From positions 3,325,001 to 3,389,000 of the forward strand of contig NC_088299.1 in the NCBI RefSeq assembly GCF_032854445.1: a DNA stretch of 64,000 nucleotides, written 5' to 3'. This document shows positions 62,201 to 64,000 of this stretch, piece after piece. The number at the start of each line of letters is the position of its first letter. Within the stretch, counting starts at the first letter, position 1. This stretch comes from Liolophura sinensis (lineage: Eukaryota; Mollusca; Polyplacophora; Chitonida; Chitonidae). The position numbers were made by a program, and so were the translations under genes. The notes beneath the pieces were generated by a model. That model was not told the DNA's origin, ran no database searches, and saw nothing but the letters and a program-made list of their open reading frames with translations.

Positions 62201-64000
62201 TTCCCCCAATGTAACATATTCTAATTCTTCAACCTTTCCAGCCGCCTCTGCGACCAATATTTTGAAACATTCTGAGGAGAAAGGTGTTTATTCAAGCACA
62301 TTCTGAAGGCATTATTCTGTGCTGACTCATAAAATTATACTTTTTGTGAAGCCCTGAAACTGGCCAATCCAACCAATGCTGTTTTTTTCACCAACATCAA
62401 ATTTTTTGTCTTAAAAATGTGCATTAGTTGCATTGAAAGTTGATCTTTTATATACAAAAGGGGGCGGATTCACCACAGCCCTTTCTGACTTCAGTAAAAA
62501 TTTAAAAACCCTGTACGATGCTTAGTTTTTGTCACTGGAACTTGAAATTTGGAAACATTTGTCTGAAGATAACACTGATGAGGAGTACAAAATTTGAATC
62601 TCTGAAGCCCCAAAATAAGCTTTGAGATCTTATTTCAAATTTTGACTCGTGTCAGAAATGGCTTTGTAGAATTGGCCCCAACTTGGGGAATTAAGGTAGG
62701 TCACTGGTGGGAAAGTTGTCAGATTTAACGCGCAGCAGGCCTGTTGTTTATGAGGGAAACTCTTCCACTCATAACATATGACCATGTTTGTACAGTGTAT
62801 AAGTGAGCAACTCTTCTGTATTACATTAAACAACCATGTTTGTACAGTGTATAAGTGAGCAACTCTTCAGTATTACATTAAACAACCATGTTTGTACAGT
62901 GTATAAGTGAGCAACTCTTCAGTATTACATTAAACAACCATGTTTGTACAGTGTATAAGTGAGCAACTCTTCAGTATTACATTAAACAACAACATATAAA
63001 AAATAACTTCTAGGGATGCCAGTTATCATGCACAAAACTTTGATCTGGTCACTCGAAAAAATATAAAAATGAAACAAAACAGGAAGAATTGTTTCCATGC
63101 TACCAAAGGCATATAAAGGCCCATGCGATTTCTCCTTATTTATCTATTTATTTCATTGGTGTTTTCCAATGCCGTAGCCATACTTTCACTCACATGAATG
63201 GTGAGGTTTATGGGTAGAGAAAATGATGTAATGAGGCATTTTTTCGTTTCCTTGATTTTCTGCAATGTCACTAATTCGAATCTGCCACATTTCACACCTT
63301 GAGCACACATAGGGTGGCCACAGAGCTTGAAAAACGTTCGAACATTTTGACTCCTGCCCATATTAGAAACACTGGTAGAATACTCACTTCTTCTTCAGCC
63401 ACATTTTCCACTTTGGAAATTTTGCGTGACAGCTGACGTTTCAGAATGGCTTTCTCTTTCCGACTGCCTTGGCGACTAAGGGACCGCTTTACCAACCCTC
63501 TCTCCTCGGTAGTCTCTTCACCACCATCTGGGAAAACGGAAAAATGTGGTCCTAATTTAACATTCCGTAGTTCGTAGTTCAGAGGAAATTAAACCAGAGG
63601 AAATTAAACAAAAGGAAATAAAATATTATTCTTGGTGCTAAAATCACCCCTTTCTGGTAGGAAATCATCCTACTTTTAAAACAAACTTTGGCACACCTCT
63701 CTAAAATCATCAAAATGGTTCCAAATTGTTTAACTTATTCTTTCCATCATTTTAAGCAAGCGTCCCCAGGAACATGCATAAAATGAGATTTACCCTCATG
63801 ATTTTCAGCTGCCTGTGGATTACTGTCTTGTTCAAACGTCTGAAGTGTGACCAGCTGATAGTATGCTCCTTTCTTTTCCATCAGTTCCTCATGTTTCCCT
63901 TCCTCAACGATCTGTCCCTCATCCAGCACGTATATCACATCGGCATTGCGTACTGTTGACAGGCGGTGAGCAATCACCAGAGTTGTCCTCCCCTGGCTGG
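4871..64000 (-). CDS. ABCB1: ABCB-family full ABC transporter (P-glycoprotein/MDR-like), 3' half, 14 exons, 5' end outside window
   Basis: Exons in transcript order: 63794-64000, 63388-63527, 61551-61697, 60002-60103, 58034-58195, 57493-57625, 56513-56583, 55728-55828, 54640-54780, 10406-10562, 8151-8348, 7543-7746, 5888-6034, 4871-5071. They join in frame into 702 residues, matching the length from the NBD1 H-loop to the C-terminus of vertebrate P-glycoprotein. Order of domains: NBD1 H-loop ([12 protein letters not shown]), charged linker, TM7-TM12, then NBD2 with Walker [11 protein letters not shown]-loop VVSQEP, signature LSGGQKQR, Walker B ILLLDE and H-loop IAHRLST. Every catalytic motif of NBD2 is intact. 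The family exports amphipathic compounds from the plasma membrane using ATP; the substrate here cannot be read from sequence. ABCB1, ABCB4 and ABCB11 are vertebrate paralogues, so the symbol means ABCB1-like. The intron between the ninth and tenth listed exons is 44 kb and holds an antisense gene. Confidence 0.95.
5226..5480. repeat. 51-bp minisatellite, about 5 copies
   Basis: Unit contains GATTGGTTGA, GAGACAGGCAAG and CAGGCTATGTCTTG. The 51-bp length is a multiple of three, so it keeps a spurious 17-residue repeat frame open. Located in the last ABCB intron. Confidence 0.9.
5888..6034 (-). CDS. ABCB1: ABCB exon: NBD2 signature and Walker B
   Basis: Acceptor CATTCCCAG|GGCTAT and donor GAGAAG|GTGGGT; 49 codons, residues 588-636. 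It holds the ABC signature [16 protein letters not shown] and the Walker B/catalytic glutamate [13 protein letters not shown] with its D-loop. All are intact, so NBD2 should be hydrolytically competent. Confidence 0.98.
6141..6350 (-). mobile_element. SINE-1 copy, old and diverged
   Basis: Tail ATTTATTTATTTGATTGGTG followed by recognisable but mutated body blocks (ATAATCAAGAATATT, ACCATCCGCTACGG) and GAGAGGCTC. It lies about 100 bp upstream of the ABCB signature exon in the intron. Confidence 0.65.
7095..7256 (+). mobile_element. SINE-1 copy, 5' truncated
   Basis: Body from CAGCAACCTGCGGATGGTCG to the AAATAAAT tail. The tRNA-like head is missing. Confidence 0.8.
7543..7746 (-). CDS. ABCB1: ABCB exon: NBD2 Q-loop and helical subdomain
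   Basis: Acceptor GTTTCAG|ATCGTG and donor CCACTG|GTAGGT; 68 codons, residues 520-587. It contains [20 protein letters not shown], the Q-loop glutamine and the family-typical stretch after it, and ends [12 protein letters not shown]. No key residue is missing. Confidence 0.97.
7832..7985 (-). mobile_element. SINE-1 remnant
   Basis: Diverged sequence retaining TTTATTGATTTGA, TTACTCAAGA, GCATTATGAGTGGAGG and a GACTTTCCCACAT block in SINE-1 order. Confidence 0.45.
8151..8348 (-). CDS. ABCB1: ABCB exon: NBD2 A-loop and Walker A
   Basis: Acceptor GACTTCAG|ACTGAT and donor GAAATA|GTAAGT; 66 codons, residues 454-519. The A-loop aromatic lies in [12 protein letters not shown]. The Walker A P-loop GVSGCGKST and the following [13 protein letters not shown] complete the ATP-binding half of NBD2. 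Confidence 0.97.
8391..8847. repeat. 68-bp minisatellite with shorter variants
   Basis: Unit contains ATTACATATACCTGTACA, ATCATGACAATACACTCAG and GGTGTACAAGTAACATCACA; about 7 units, some lacking the first block. Confidence 0.9.
8880..9145 (-). mobile_element. SINE-1 copy, nearly full length
   Basis: Tail ATTTATTTGTTTATTTG, body CAGCATTATGGTGGGAGG and head end GCTAACCCCCTCGGCCATGA. Lies next to the 68-bp array. Confidence 0.8.
9778..10113 (-). mobile_element. SINE-2 copy, 5' truncated, with target-site duplication
   Basis: Reverse-oriented copy of the 61115 element: a GAGT-repeat tail, GGTTTAACGTCGTACTTAAC and a B-box region GGATTGATCC. The A-box part is missing. A 12-bp flanking repeat with one mismatch, CATTCGGCCAGG (9766-9777) and CATTCGGCTAGG (10114-10125), marks the insertion. 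Confidence 0.86.
10406..10562 (-). CDS. ABCB1: ABCB exon: TM12 and start of NBD2
   Basis: Acceptor TGATTTCAG|AGTGTT and donor TTTGTG|GTGAGT; residues 401-453. [20 protein letters not shown] is TM12. It is followed by [13 protein letters not shown] and the conserved PLIDIYS motif leading into NBD2. The frame and protein alignment continue directly from the exon at 54640-54780 with no missing residues. Confidence 0.95.
10638..10855 (+). mobile_element. MITE-like element C copy, diverged
   Basis: GACCAAAATTTACGCCCATG, ACTAAGTTGCATACTTTGCC and GTTTTAAGGTTTGTTTACAA match the family C body. The right end is not clear. Confidence 0.5.
11302..11500 (-). mobile_element. SINE-1 copy, diverged
   Basis: Contains AATATTTCACTTATGCAACA, AGCATTATGGTGGGAGGAG and the head remnant GACCATAAGGCCAC. 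The tail has become a T run. Confidence 0.65.
13391..14201. repeat. 35-bp minisatellite, about 23 copies
   Basis: Unit TGTAGTTGAGCATATCATTA plus ATCATTATATGTACA, very homogeneous. It contains the palindrome TACATGTA at each unit junction. Variants differ mainly by GAG/GAA. Confidence 0.95.
15574..15606. repeat. (TA)n microsatellite
   Basis: About 33 bp of alternating TA. Confidence 0.95.
16007..16170 (+). mobile_element. MITE-like element C copy, partial
   Basis: GACCTAAAATTTCACCCCTG and ACTAAGTTGCACATTTTAG followed by TGAGGTTTGTTTGAAAGGTC; the right end is not traceable. Confidence 0.5.
18309..18545. mobile_element. MITE-like element A, partial copy
   Basis: Starts CTGTAATTCTTCAAACC and shares the TACTTTTTGTGAAGCCCTGA block and AAGTTGCTCT with the copies at 29.5 and 62.2 kb. 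Confidence 0.6.
18590..18640. repeat. (TA)n microsatellite
   Basis: About 50 bp of alternating TA with one interruption. Confidence 0.95.
20945..21185 (+). mobile_element. MITE-like element C copy, diverged
   Basis: TTGACCATAAATTTTGTCCA, TTGTAAGGTTTGCTTGG and GTGACATTTATTTGCTTCTA parallel the 10.6-kb copy. Confidence 0.5.
25610..25760. repeat. GACT/GGCT tetranucleotide tract followed by (CT)n
   Basis: About 85 bp of GACTGACTGGCT-type repeats, a 24-bp spacer, then about 38 bp of CT. Confidence 0.92.
25970..26070 (+). mobile_element. SINE-1 fragment (3' part)
   Basis: Body blocks ATGGTCGTGGGTTCCCC and AACCATAATG, ending GAGTACCGCACAAAACACC without a clear AAAT tail. Confidence 0.6.
27593..27650. 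repeat. (TA)n microsatellite
   Basis: About 58 bp of TA with one phase shift. Confidence 0.95.
28259..28530 (-). mobile_element. SINE-1 copy, nearly full length
   Basis: Tail of TTTA repeats, TTTTACACCGTACTCAAG, AGCATTATGGTGGGAGGAA and head blocks TGAACTCATGGCGACC and CCCTCGGTCACCGAAGC. It creates a spurious plus-strand open frame of about 119 codons. Confidence 0.8.
29453..29830. mobile_element. MITE-like element A with terminal inverted repeats
   Basis: The left end ACTGTAATTCTTCAACCTTT and the right end read on the opposite strand are near-identical for about 38 bp (CTGTAATTCTTCAACC ... TTTGCAAGGTGTTT). No transposase gene lies inside. Other members or half-members lie at 18309-18545 and 62216-62475. 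Confidence 0.75.
30600..30645. repeat. (TA)n microsatellite
   Basis: About 45 bp of TA followed by CACACAC. Confidence 0.95.
32090..32321 (-). mobile_element. SINE-1 copy, head truncated
   Basis: Tail, body and TTGAACTCACAGTGACCGCA are clear. The sequence stops after GGGTCATTACGCC, before the tRNA-like A box. Confidence 0.78.
32762..32905 (-). mobile_element. SINE-1 fragment (3' half)
   Basis: TTTATTTTATTTACTTGACA through CCACGACCATCCGCAGGTTG, then unrelated sequence. It faces the full plus-strand copy about 420 bp away. Confidence 0.78.
33324..33589 (+). mobile_element. SINE-1, most complete copy (tRNA-derived)
   Basis: About 266 bp starting GCCTCCGTGGCTCACTTGG, with a tRNA-like A box at 33331-33342 and B box GTTCAAATC at 33401-33409. 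A body follows, then a tail of AAAT repeats. The A-to-B spacing is about 70 nt, longer than in a normal tRNA gene. This is the reference copy for the other SINE-1 entries. Confidence 0.85.
33789..34015. mobile_element. MITE-like element B
   Basis: About 227 bp from ACTGTAAATCTTCAACC to GAGTTGAAAATTTATGGTAA, with short imperfect inverted ends. Shares GAATTTATGCACACAATTAT and TTTACACCCCATAGTTCT with the copy at 61822-62045. Confidence 0.6.
34067..34237 (+). repeat. 171-bp interspersed repeat, copy 1
   Basis: Starts TTCACTTTTTACACTGAG and ends TTAAGTGAAATACAG, running directly into a (TA)n tract. About seven mismatches separate it from the copy at 56071. Confidence 0.85.
34238..34293. repeat. 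(TA)n microsatellite at the end of the 171-bp repeat
   Basis: About 56 bp of TA directly after copy 1 of the 171-bp element. Confidence 0.95.
35371..35530. repeat. 31-bp minisatellite, about 5 copies
   Basis: Unit GTGTTTTCTTGAGGTTCC plus AAAACCCCTGTTG. Confidence 0.88.
36895..36990 (+). mobile_element. SINE-1 fragment (3' end)
   Basis: CCTGGGCTCTGTCGCATTTT, CTCCCACCATGATG and AAGTGAAATATTCTTAAG, with a decayed A-rich tail. Confidence 0.6.
39205..40137. repeat. 44-bp minisatellite, about 21 copies
   Basis: Unit AATGGATCTGAGTGAATAGC plus TGGCATATATTACTGAATAGGTGT. Divergence between units is higher than in the 35-bp array. It grades into a 23-bp array to the right. Confidence 0.92.
40324..40410 (-). 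mobile_element. SINE-1 fragment inside a minisatellite
   Basis: TTTATTTATTTTACGCCG through AGCATTATGGTGGGAGGAAA, then the minisatellite resumes. Confidence 0.75.
40517..40655 (+). mobile_element. SINE-1 fragment inside a minisatellite, opposite orientation
   Basis: From GGTCTGGCAGCAACCTACAG to an AAATAAAT tail. It lies about 106 bp from the minus-strand fragment, forming an inverted pair. Confidence 0.75.
40654..41005. repeat. 23-bp minisatellite, about 15 copies
   Basis: Unit GTGTAGCTATAATGCATCTG plus GGT or GCT, most homogeneous between 40835 and 41000. Degenerate units also occur at 40140-40320 and 40412-40515 around the inserted SINE fragments. Confidence 0.9.
41984..42147 (-). mobile_element. 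SINE-1 copy with internal deletion
   Basis: The TTTATTTATTTGATGGGAGG junction joins the tail directly to the mid-body, so roughly 55 bp of body are missing. The head blocks TGAACTCACAATGACC and GAGAGGCTCCTGG remain. Confidence 0.7.
43655..43872 (-). mobile_element. MITE-like element C copy
   Basis: Starts CAGTAAATGACCTAAAATTT and ends GTTGGGTCATTTACA, an inverted match. The body shares AGATTTCTCAGAA and AGGCAAAATGTACAACTTAG with family C. Confidence 0.55.
43970..44042 (+). mobile_element. SINE-1 fragment (3' end)
   Basis: GCAGCCGTCATATAAG, TTTTTGAGTACAGCGTAAAA and an AAATAAAT tail. Confidence 0.65.
44299..44444 (-). mobile_element. SINE-1 fragment (3' half)
   Basis: A long TTTA tail, then a well-preserved body up to CATCCGCAGGTTGCTGGC. 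One of the least-diverged copies. Confidence 0.8.
45256..45440. repeat. 29-bp minisatellite, about 6 copies
   Basis: Unit AGACTTTCCTGACTGCATGC plus ATGTTACAC. Confidence 0.88.
46252..46425 (-). mobile_element. SINE-1 fragment (3' two-thirds)
   Basis: TTTATTTATTTATTTGATTG through CAGACCTTCCCACATATTGC and CCGGAGAG, with the head missing. Confidence 0.8.
48233..48320 (+). CDS. Candidate first coding exon of the CARD adaptor
   Basis: An ATG in a near-ideal context (ACCATGG) with an in-frame TGA just upstream (48224-48226) opens 88 nt ending ACTG|GTAGGC. The single leftover base plus GG from the exon at 49179 gives a glycine codon and keeps the CARD frame. This would add 37 residues before the methionine at 49202. 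The peptide begins [20 protein letters not shown] and contains a WLEILD motif like WISVED and WISSVD later in the protein. The frame match alone has a one-in-three chance, so this stays a candidate. Confidence 0.42.
48640..48698 (+). mobile_element. SINE-1 3' end fragment
   Basis: ATATTCTTGAGTACAGCG, AAAACACCAATC and an AAAT-repeat tail only. It lies between the candidate first and the CARD exon of the nested gene. Confidence 0.65.
49202..49514 (+). CDS. CARD adaptor exon containing the CARD domain
   Basis: The exon opens at 49179 after the acceptor TTGTCATTGTAG and ends AAAG|GTAAGA at 49514 (phase 1). The ATG at 49202 has A at -3. The frame is also open back to the acceptor, so this ATG could be an internal methionine if an upstream coding exon is used. 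It encodes residues 1-104, essentially the whole CARD. Confidence 0.88.
49202..51017 (+). CDS. CARD-domain adaptor protein with a C-terminal TRADD-N-like region (secure two-exon coding sequence)
   Basis: Join of 49202-49514 and 49954-51017, 458 residues, TAA stop at 51015-51017. Residues 5-86 read as a death-fold [44 protein letters not shown] and [16 protein letters not shown] sit at the usual CARD helix positions. Residues 130-335 are mostly charged and low complexity, with [19 protein letters not shown] at 212-230. Residues 340-458 have the pattern [45 protein letters not shown], which resembles the TRADD-like N-terminal module of invertebrate adaptors. CARDs recruit caspases or signalling partners by homotypic contact, so an apoptosis or innate-immunity role is inferred. 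The gene is nested antisense in the ABCB intron. An additional upstream coding exon is possible (48233-48320). Confidence 0.87.
49515..49953 (+). other. Intron of the CARD adaptor gene
   Basis: 439-bp GT-AG intron (GTAAGA ... CCCTGACAG) between the CARD exon and the long second exon. Nothing else was recognised inside it. Confidence 0.85.
49954..51017 (+). CDS. CARD adaptor exon: linker and C-terminal domain
   Basis: The acceptor is TTTCCCTGACAG|GACAAA after a pyrimidine-rich tract, and the phase matches the previous exon to give the continuous [10 protein letters not shown]. It is one long coding exon (1064 nt) with clearly protein-like codon content compared with the surrounding AT-rich sequence. 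The open frame continues upstream to 49812, but that part is intron. Confidence 0.92.
52085..52324 (-). mobile_element. MITE-like element C with inverted ends
   Basis: The two ends read GTGACCTAAACTCTCGCC and, on the other strand, AATGACCTAAACTTTTGAC, each followed by a TTGCAC-type block. Related copies lie near 10638-10855, 16007-16170, 20945-21185, 43655-43872 and 57768-57932. Confidence 0.6.
52145..52150 (+). terminator. Candidate polyadenylation signal of the CARD adaptor gene
   Basis: AATAAA about 1.1 kb after the stop. Other hexamers lie at 54388 and 54539, so the 3' end is uncertain. This one falls inside a MITE-like repeat. Confidence 0.2.
54640..54780 (-). CDS. ABCB1: ABCB exon: TM11
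   Basis: Acceptor GTGTTGCAG|AGAAAA and donor TTTACAG|GTAGGT; residues 354-400. [20 protein letters not shown] is TM11, followed by [20 protein letters not shown], close to the P-glycoprotein C(F/L)RFGAYLV block. Two bases are left over at the donor. The matching one-base remainder is supplied by the exon at 10562, 44 kb away. Confidence 0.95.
55628..55681 (+). mobile_element. SINE-1 3' end fragment
   Basis: GAAATATTCTTAAGGACAGC, then AAAACACCAATGAAATC and a short tail, close to the ABCB exon at 55728. Confidence 0.5.
55728..55828 (-). CDS. ABCB1: ABCB exon: second coupling region of TMD2
   Basis: Acceptor TTGTTGCAG|ATTGCT and donor TACAA|GTAAGC; residues 321-353 plus two bases. [18 protein letters not shown] matches the conserved IA(T/S)EA(I/V)xNxRTVxSL motif found in both halves of ABCB transporters. 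Confidence 0.95.
55910..56070. repeat. Double (TA)n microsatellite
   Basis: Two TA tracts of about 60 bp, separated by a 30-bp spacer that repeats the CACTGACTGCATATA left flank. It ends directly at copy 2 of the 171-bp element. Confidence 0.95.
56071..56242 (+). repeat. 171-bp interspersed repeat, copy 2
   Basis: Same sequence as 34067-34237 at roughly 96% identity by eye, here bracketed by (TA)n tracts on both sides. It lies in the ABCB intron between the exons at 55728 and 56513. Confidence 0.85.
56243..56282. repeat. (TA)n microsatellite after copy 2 of the 171-bp repeat
   Basis: About 40 bp of TA, matching the TA tract after copy 1. Confidence 0.95.
56290..56400 (-). mobile_element. 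SINE-1 remnant
   Basis: TATTTCATTGGTGTTTTG and ATGATCAAGA followed by weak body similarity. Heavily diverged. Confidence 0.35.
56513..56583 (-). CDS. ABCB1: ABCB microexon: intracellular segment after TM10
   Basis: A 71-nt exon with acceptor GTTGTCAG|GGTTC and donor GGGAAG|GTGAGA; residues 297-320. [20 protein letters not shown] aligns by position with the intracellular segment after TM10 in P-glycoprotein and ends AGK. Both phases (1 in, 0 out) match its neighbours. Confidence 0.88.
56731..57483. repeat. 39-bp minisatellite, about 19 copies, next to an ABCB exon
   Basis: Unit CTGTTAACCAAACGGCAGAC plus TTTTCAGCCACAATGGGAT. 39 bp equals 13 codons, so long repetitive frames are open on both strands. 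It ends about ten bases from the splice donor of the TM9-TM10 exon. Confidence 0.95.
57493..57625 (-). CDS. ABCB1: ABCB exon: TM9-TM10
   Basis: Acceptor TTCTCGCAG|GCAACT and donor TAGCAG|GTATGT, phase 1 at the 3' end; residues 253-296. It contains the two hydrophobic stretches [20 protein letters not shown] and [17 protein letters not shown] 39-bp minisatellite begins only about ten bases into the downstream intron. Confidence 0.95.
57768..57932 (+). mobile_element. MITE-like element C copy
   Basis: ATGTAAAATTTCGTCCATGA and CTGCACATTTTCC at one end and TTTTAGGACATTTACTG at the other. Lies in the ABCB intron between the exons at 57493 and 58034. Confidence 0.55.
58034..58195 (-). CDS. ABCB1: ABCB exon: intracellular coupling region between TM8 and TM9
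   Basis: Acceptor ATCATGCAG|TCGACA and donor AAGAAT|GTGAGT; 54 codons, residues 199-252. It holds the highly conserved [20 protein letters not shown] and [12 protein letters not shown] motifs, which form the coupling helix contacting an NBD in ABCB exporters. It is one of the best-conserved exons outside NBD2. Confidence 0.96.
58480..58634 (+). mobile_element. SINE-1 copy, head truncated
   Basis: GCAGCCTGCGGATGGTCAAG, CCTCCCACCATAATGCTGG and AAAACACCAATCAAATAAAT are well preserved. Adjoins the 59-bp array. Confidence 0.8.
58661..59690. repeat. 59-bp minisatellite, about 17 copies
   Basis: Unit CACTTCTGTAACCATATGAC plus ACATAACCTATCAGACAGC and AGACACAATGCACAATAGTA. In the ABCB intron between TM8 and the coupling-region exon. 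Confidence 0.93.
59690..59902 (-). mobile_element. SINE-1 copy lacking its 3' tail
   Basis: GTCAGCATTATGGTGAGAGG through GAACTCACAGCAACTG to the head end CTAGGCCACAGAGGC. The usual TTTA tail and distal body are absent, and the 59-bp array lies where they would be. Confidence 0.7.
60002..60103 (-). CDS. ABCB1: ABCB exon: extracellular loop and TM8
   Basis: Acceptor CTGGGACAG|GTTTTC and donor ATCCAG|GTATAT; 34 codons, residues 165-198. A short loop ([12 protein letters not shown]) is followed by the hydrophobic helix [20 protein letters not shown], corresponding to TM8. Confidence 0.92.
60146..60700. repeat. 41-bp minisatellite with a longer higher-order unit
   Basis: Basic unit ACACTGTCAACACATGGAGG plus TAAAGTAACAATGGATATGTT. 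A longer segment with TTCTGCTAATGTTACAC and CAGGCTAACGTGATAG recurs about every 170-210 bp. Confidence 0.9.
61007..61112. repeat. 30-bp minisatellite, about 4 copies
   Basis: Unit TTTCATGCAGAAAGATAAGG plus CTT. The SINE-2 insertion at 61115 interrupts this array, and one more partial unit follows at 61473. Confidence 0.8.
61115..61472 (+). mobile_element. SINE-2, full-length tRNA-derived copy with target-site duplication
   Basis: The A box is ATAACACAGTTGG (61123-61135) and the B box GGCTCAATCC (61167-61176), at normal tRNA spacing of 44 nt. A body of about 250 bp and a tail of ACTC repeats follow. A 10-bp direct repeat TGAAAAGTTA flanks it at 61105-61114 and 61475-61484. The layout fits the tRNA-SINE families reported from molluscs, but I cannot assign a named family. 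Confidence 0.88.
61551..61697 (-). CDS. ABCB1: ABCB exon: end of linker and TM7
   Basis: Acceptor GTGTTTCAG|GAAGAAG and donor GTCAAG|GTAACT; 49 whole codons, residues 116-164. The segment [19 protein letters not shown] resembles the start of transmembrane domain 2 (human NLTEWPYF region). It then runs through a hydrophobic helix to [12 protein letters not shown], the usual motif at the end of TM7. Confidence 0.93.
61822..62045. mobile_element. MITE-like element B, second copy
   Basis: Contains AAATTTATGCACACAATGAT, CTACACCCCATAGCTCTTTC and an end GGCTGAAAAGATTGAAGAAT, in the same order as the 33.8-kb copy. Confidence 0.6.
62216..62475. mobile_element. MITE-like element A, chimeric copy
   Basis: Starts CTAATTCTTCAACCTTTCC and includes TATACTTTTTGTGAAGCCCT. 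Its first 55 bp are an inverted copy of the end of the neighbouring element B at 61822-62045. Confidence 0.6.
62782..62990. repeat. 52-bp minisatellite, 4 copies
   Basis: Unit CCATGTTTGTACAGTGTATA plus AGTGAGCAACTCTTCAG and TATTACATTAAACAA, nearly identical copies. Confidence 0.93.
63135..63195 (-). mobile_element. SINE-1 remnant
   Basis: TTTATCTATTTATTTCATTG and GTGTTTTCC resemble the SINE-1 tail and first body block; the rest is not alignable by eye. Confidence 0.35.
63388..63527 (-). CDS. ABCB1: ABCB exon: interdomain linker
   Basis: The acceptor is TTTTCCCAG|ATGG and the donor GAAGAA|GTGAGT. It joins in phase to give visible residues 69-115. The segment is acidic at both ends (DGGEETTEE and NVAEEE) with a basic serine-rich centre containing [11 protein letters not shown] and KRQLSRKIS. 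This matches the flexible, phosphorylatable linker between the two halves of P-glycoprotein. It is poorly conserved in the family, so it is assigned by position and frame rather than by similarity. Confidence 0.88.
63794..64000 (-). CDS. ABCB1: ABCB exon: end of NBD1 and start of linker (partial at window edge)
   Basis: Visible residues 1-68 begin [15 protein letters not shown], which holds the H-loop histidine of NBD1, followed by the typical [20 protein letters not shown] end of the domain. The donor is GAGG|GTAAAT at 63793/63792 and leaves one nucleotide of a codon (phase 1). No acceptor is visible before the window edge, so the exon starts at or beyond 64000. The Walker A, Q-loop and signature motifs of NBD1 must lie outside the window. 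Confidence 0.93.

Overview
This is animal (metazoan) genomic DNA. It has long AT-rich introns with GT-AG splice sites, many tRNA-derived SINEs, several minisatellites, long (TA)n tracts and TIR-bounded MITE-like repeats. It contains no bacterial-style operons. The SINE types and a CARD adaptor with an invertebrate-style domain layout suggest a marine lophotrochozoan, most likely a mollusc. That placement is inference; the species cannot be fixed from sequence alone.

Two protein-coding genes can be supported. Gene 1 is on the minus strand and spans most of the window. It is the 3' half of a full-length ABCB (P-glycoprotein/MDR-type) ABC transporter. Fourteen coding exons run from the right edge (63794-64000, end of nucleotide-binding domain 1) down to the stop codon at 4871-4873. 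Spliced together they give 702 residues in one open frame with matching phases at every junction: the H-loop of NBD1, the linker, transmembrane domain 2 (TM7-TM12) and the whole of NBD2. The 5' half lies beyond the right edge.

Nine exons are packed between 54640 and 64000 and five between 4871 and 10562. One intron of about 44.1 kb (10563-54639) separates the two clusters, between TM11 and TM12.

Gene 2 is on the plus strand, inside that giant intron and antisense to its host. It encodes a CARD-domain protein. The secure coding sequence is 49202-49514 joined to 49954-51017 (458 residues). A plausible extra first coding exon lies at 48233-48320. The protein has an N-terminal CARD, a cysteine/polybasic patch, a low-complexity middle and a C-terminal region that resembles the TRADD-like N-terminal fold seen in invertebrate death-domain adaptors. 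An apoptosis or innate-immune adaptor role is inferred. The two genes have no obvious shared pathway.

The remaining sequence is intronic or flanking and dominated by repeats. SINE-1 has about 25 copies or fragments, a tRNA-like head and an AAAT tail. SINE-2 has two copies, each with a visible target-site duplication. There are at least three MITE-like families, a 171-bp repeat present twice at about 96% identity, and about a dozen unrelated minisatellites with units of 23, 29, 30, 31, 35, 39, 41, 44, 51, 52, 59 and 68 bp. I found no rRNA gene, convincing functional tRNA gene, CRISPR array or transposon protein gene.
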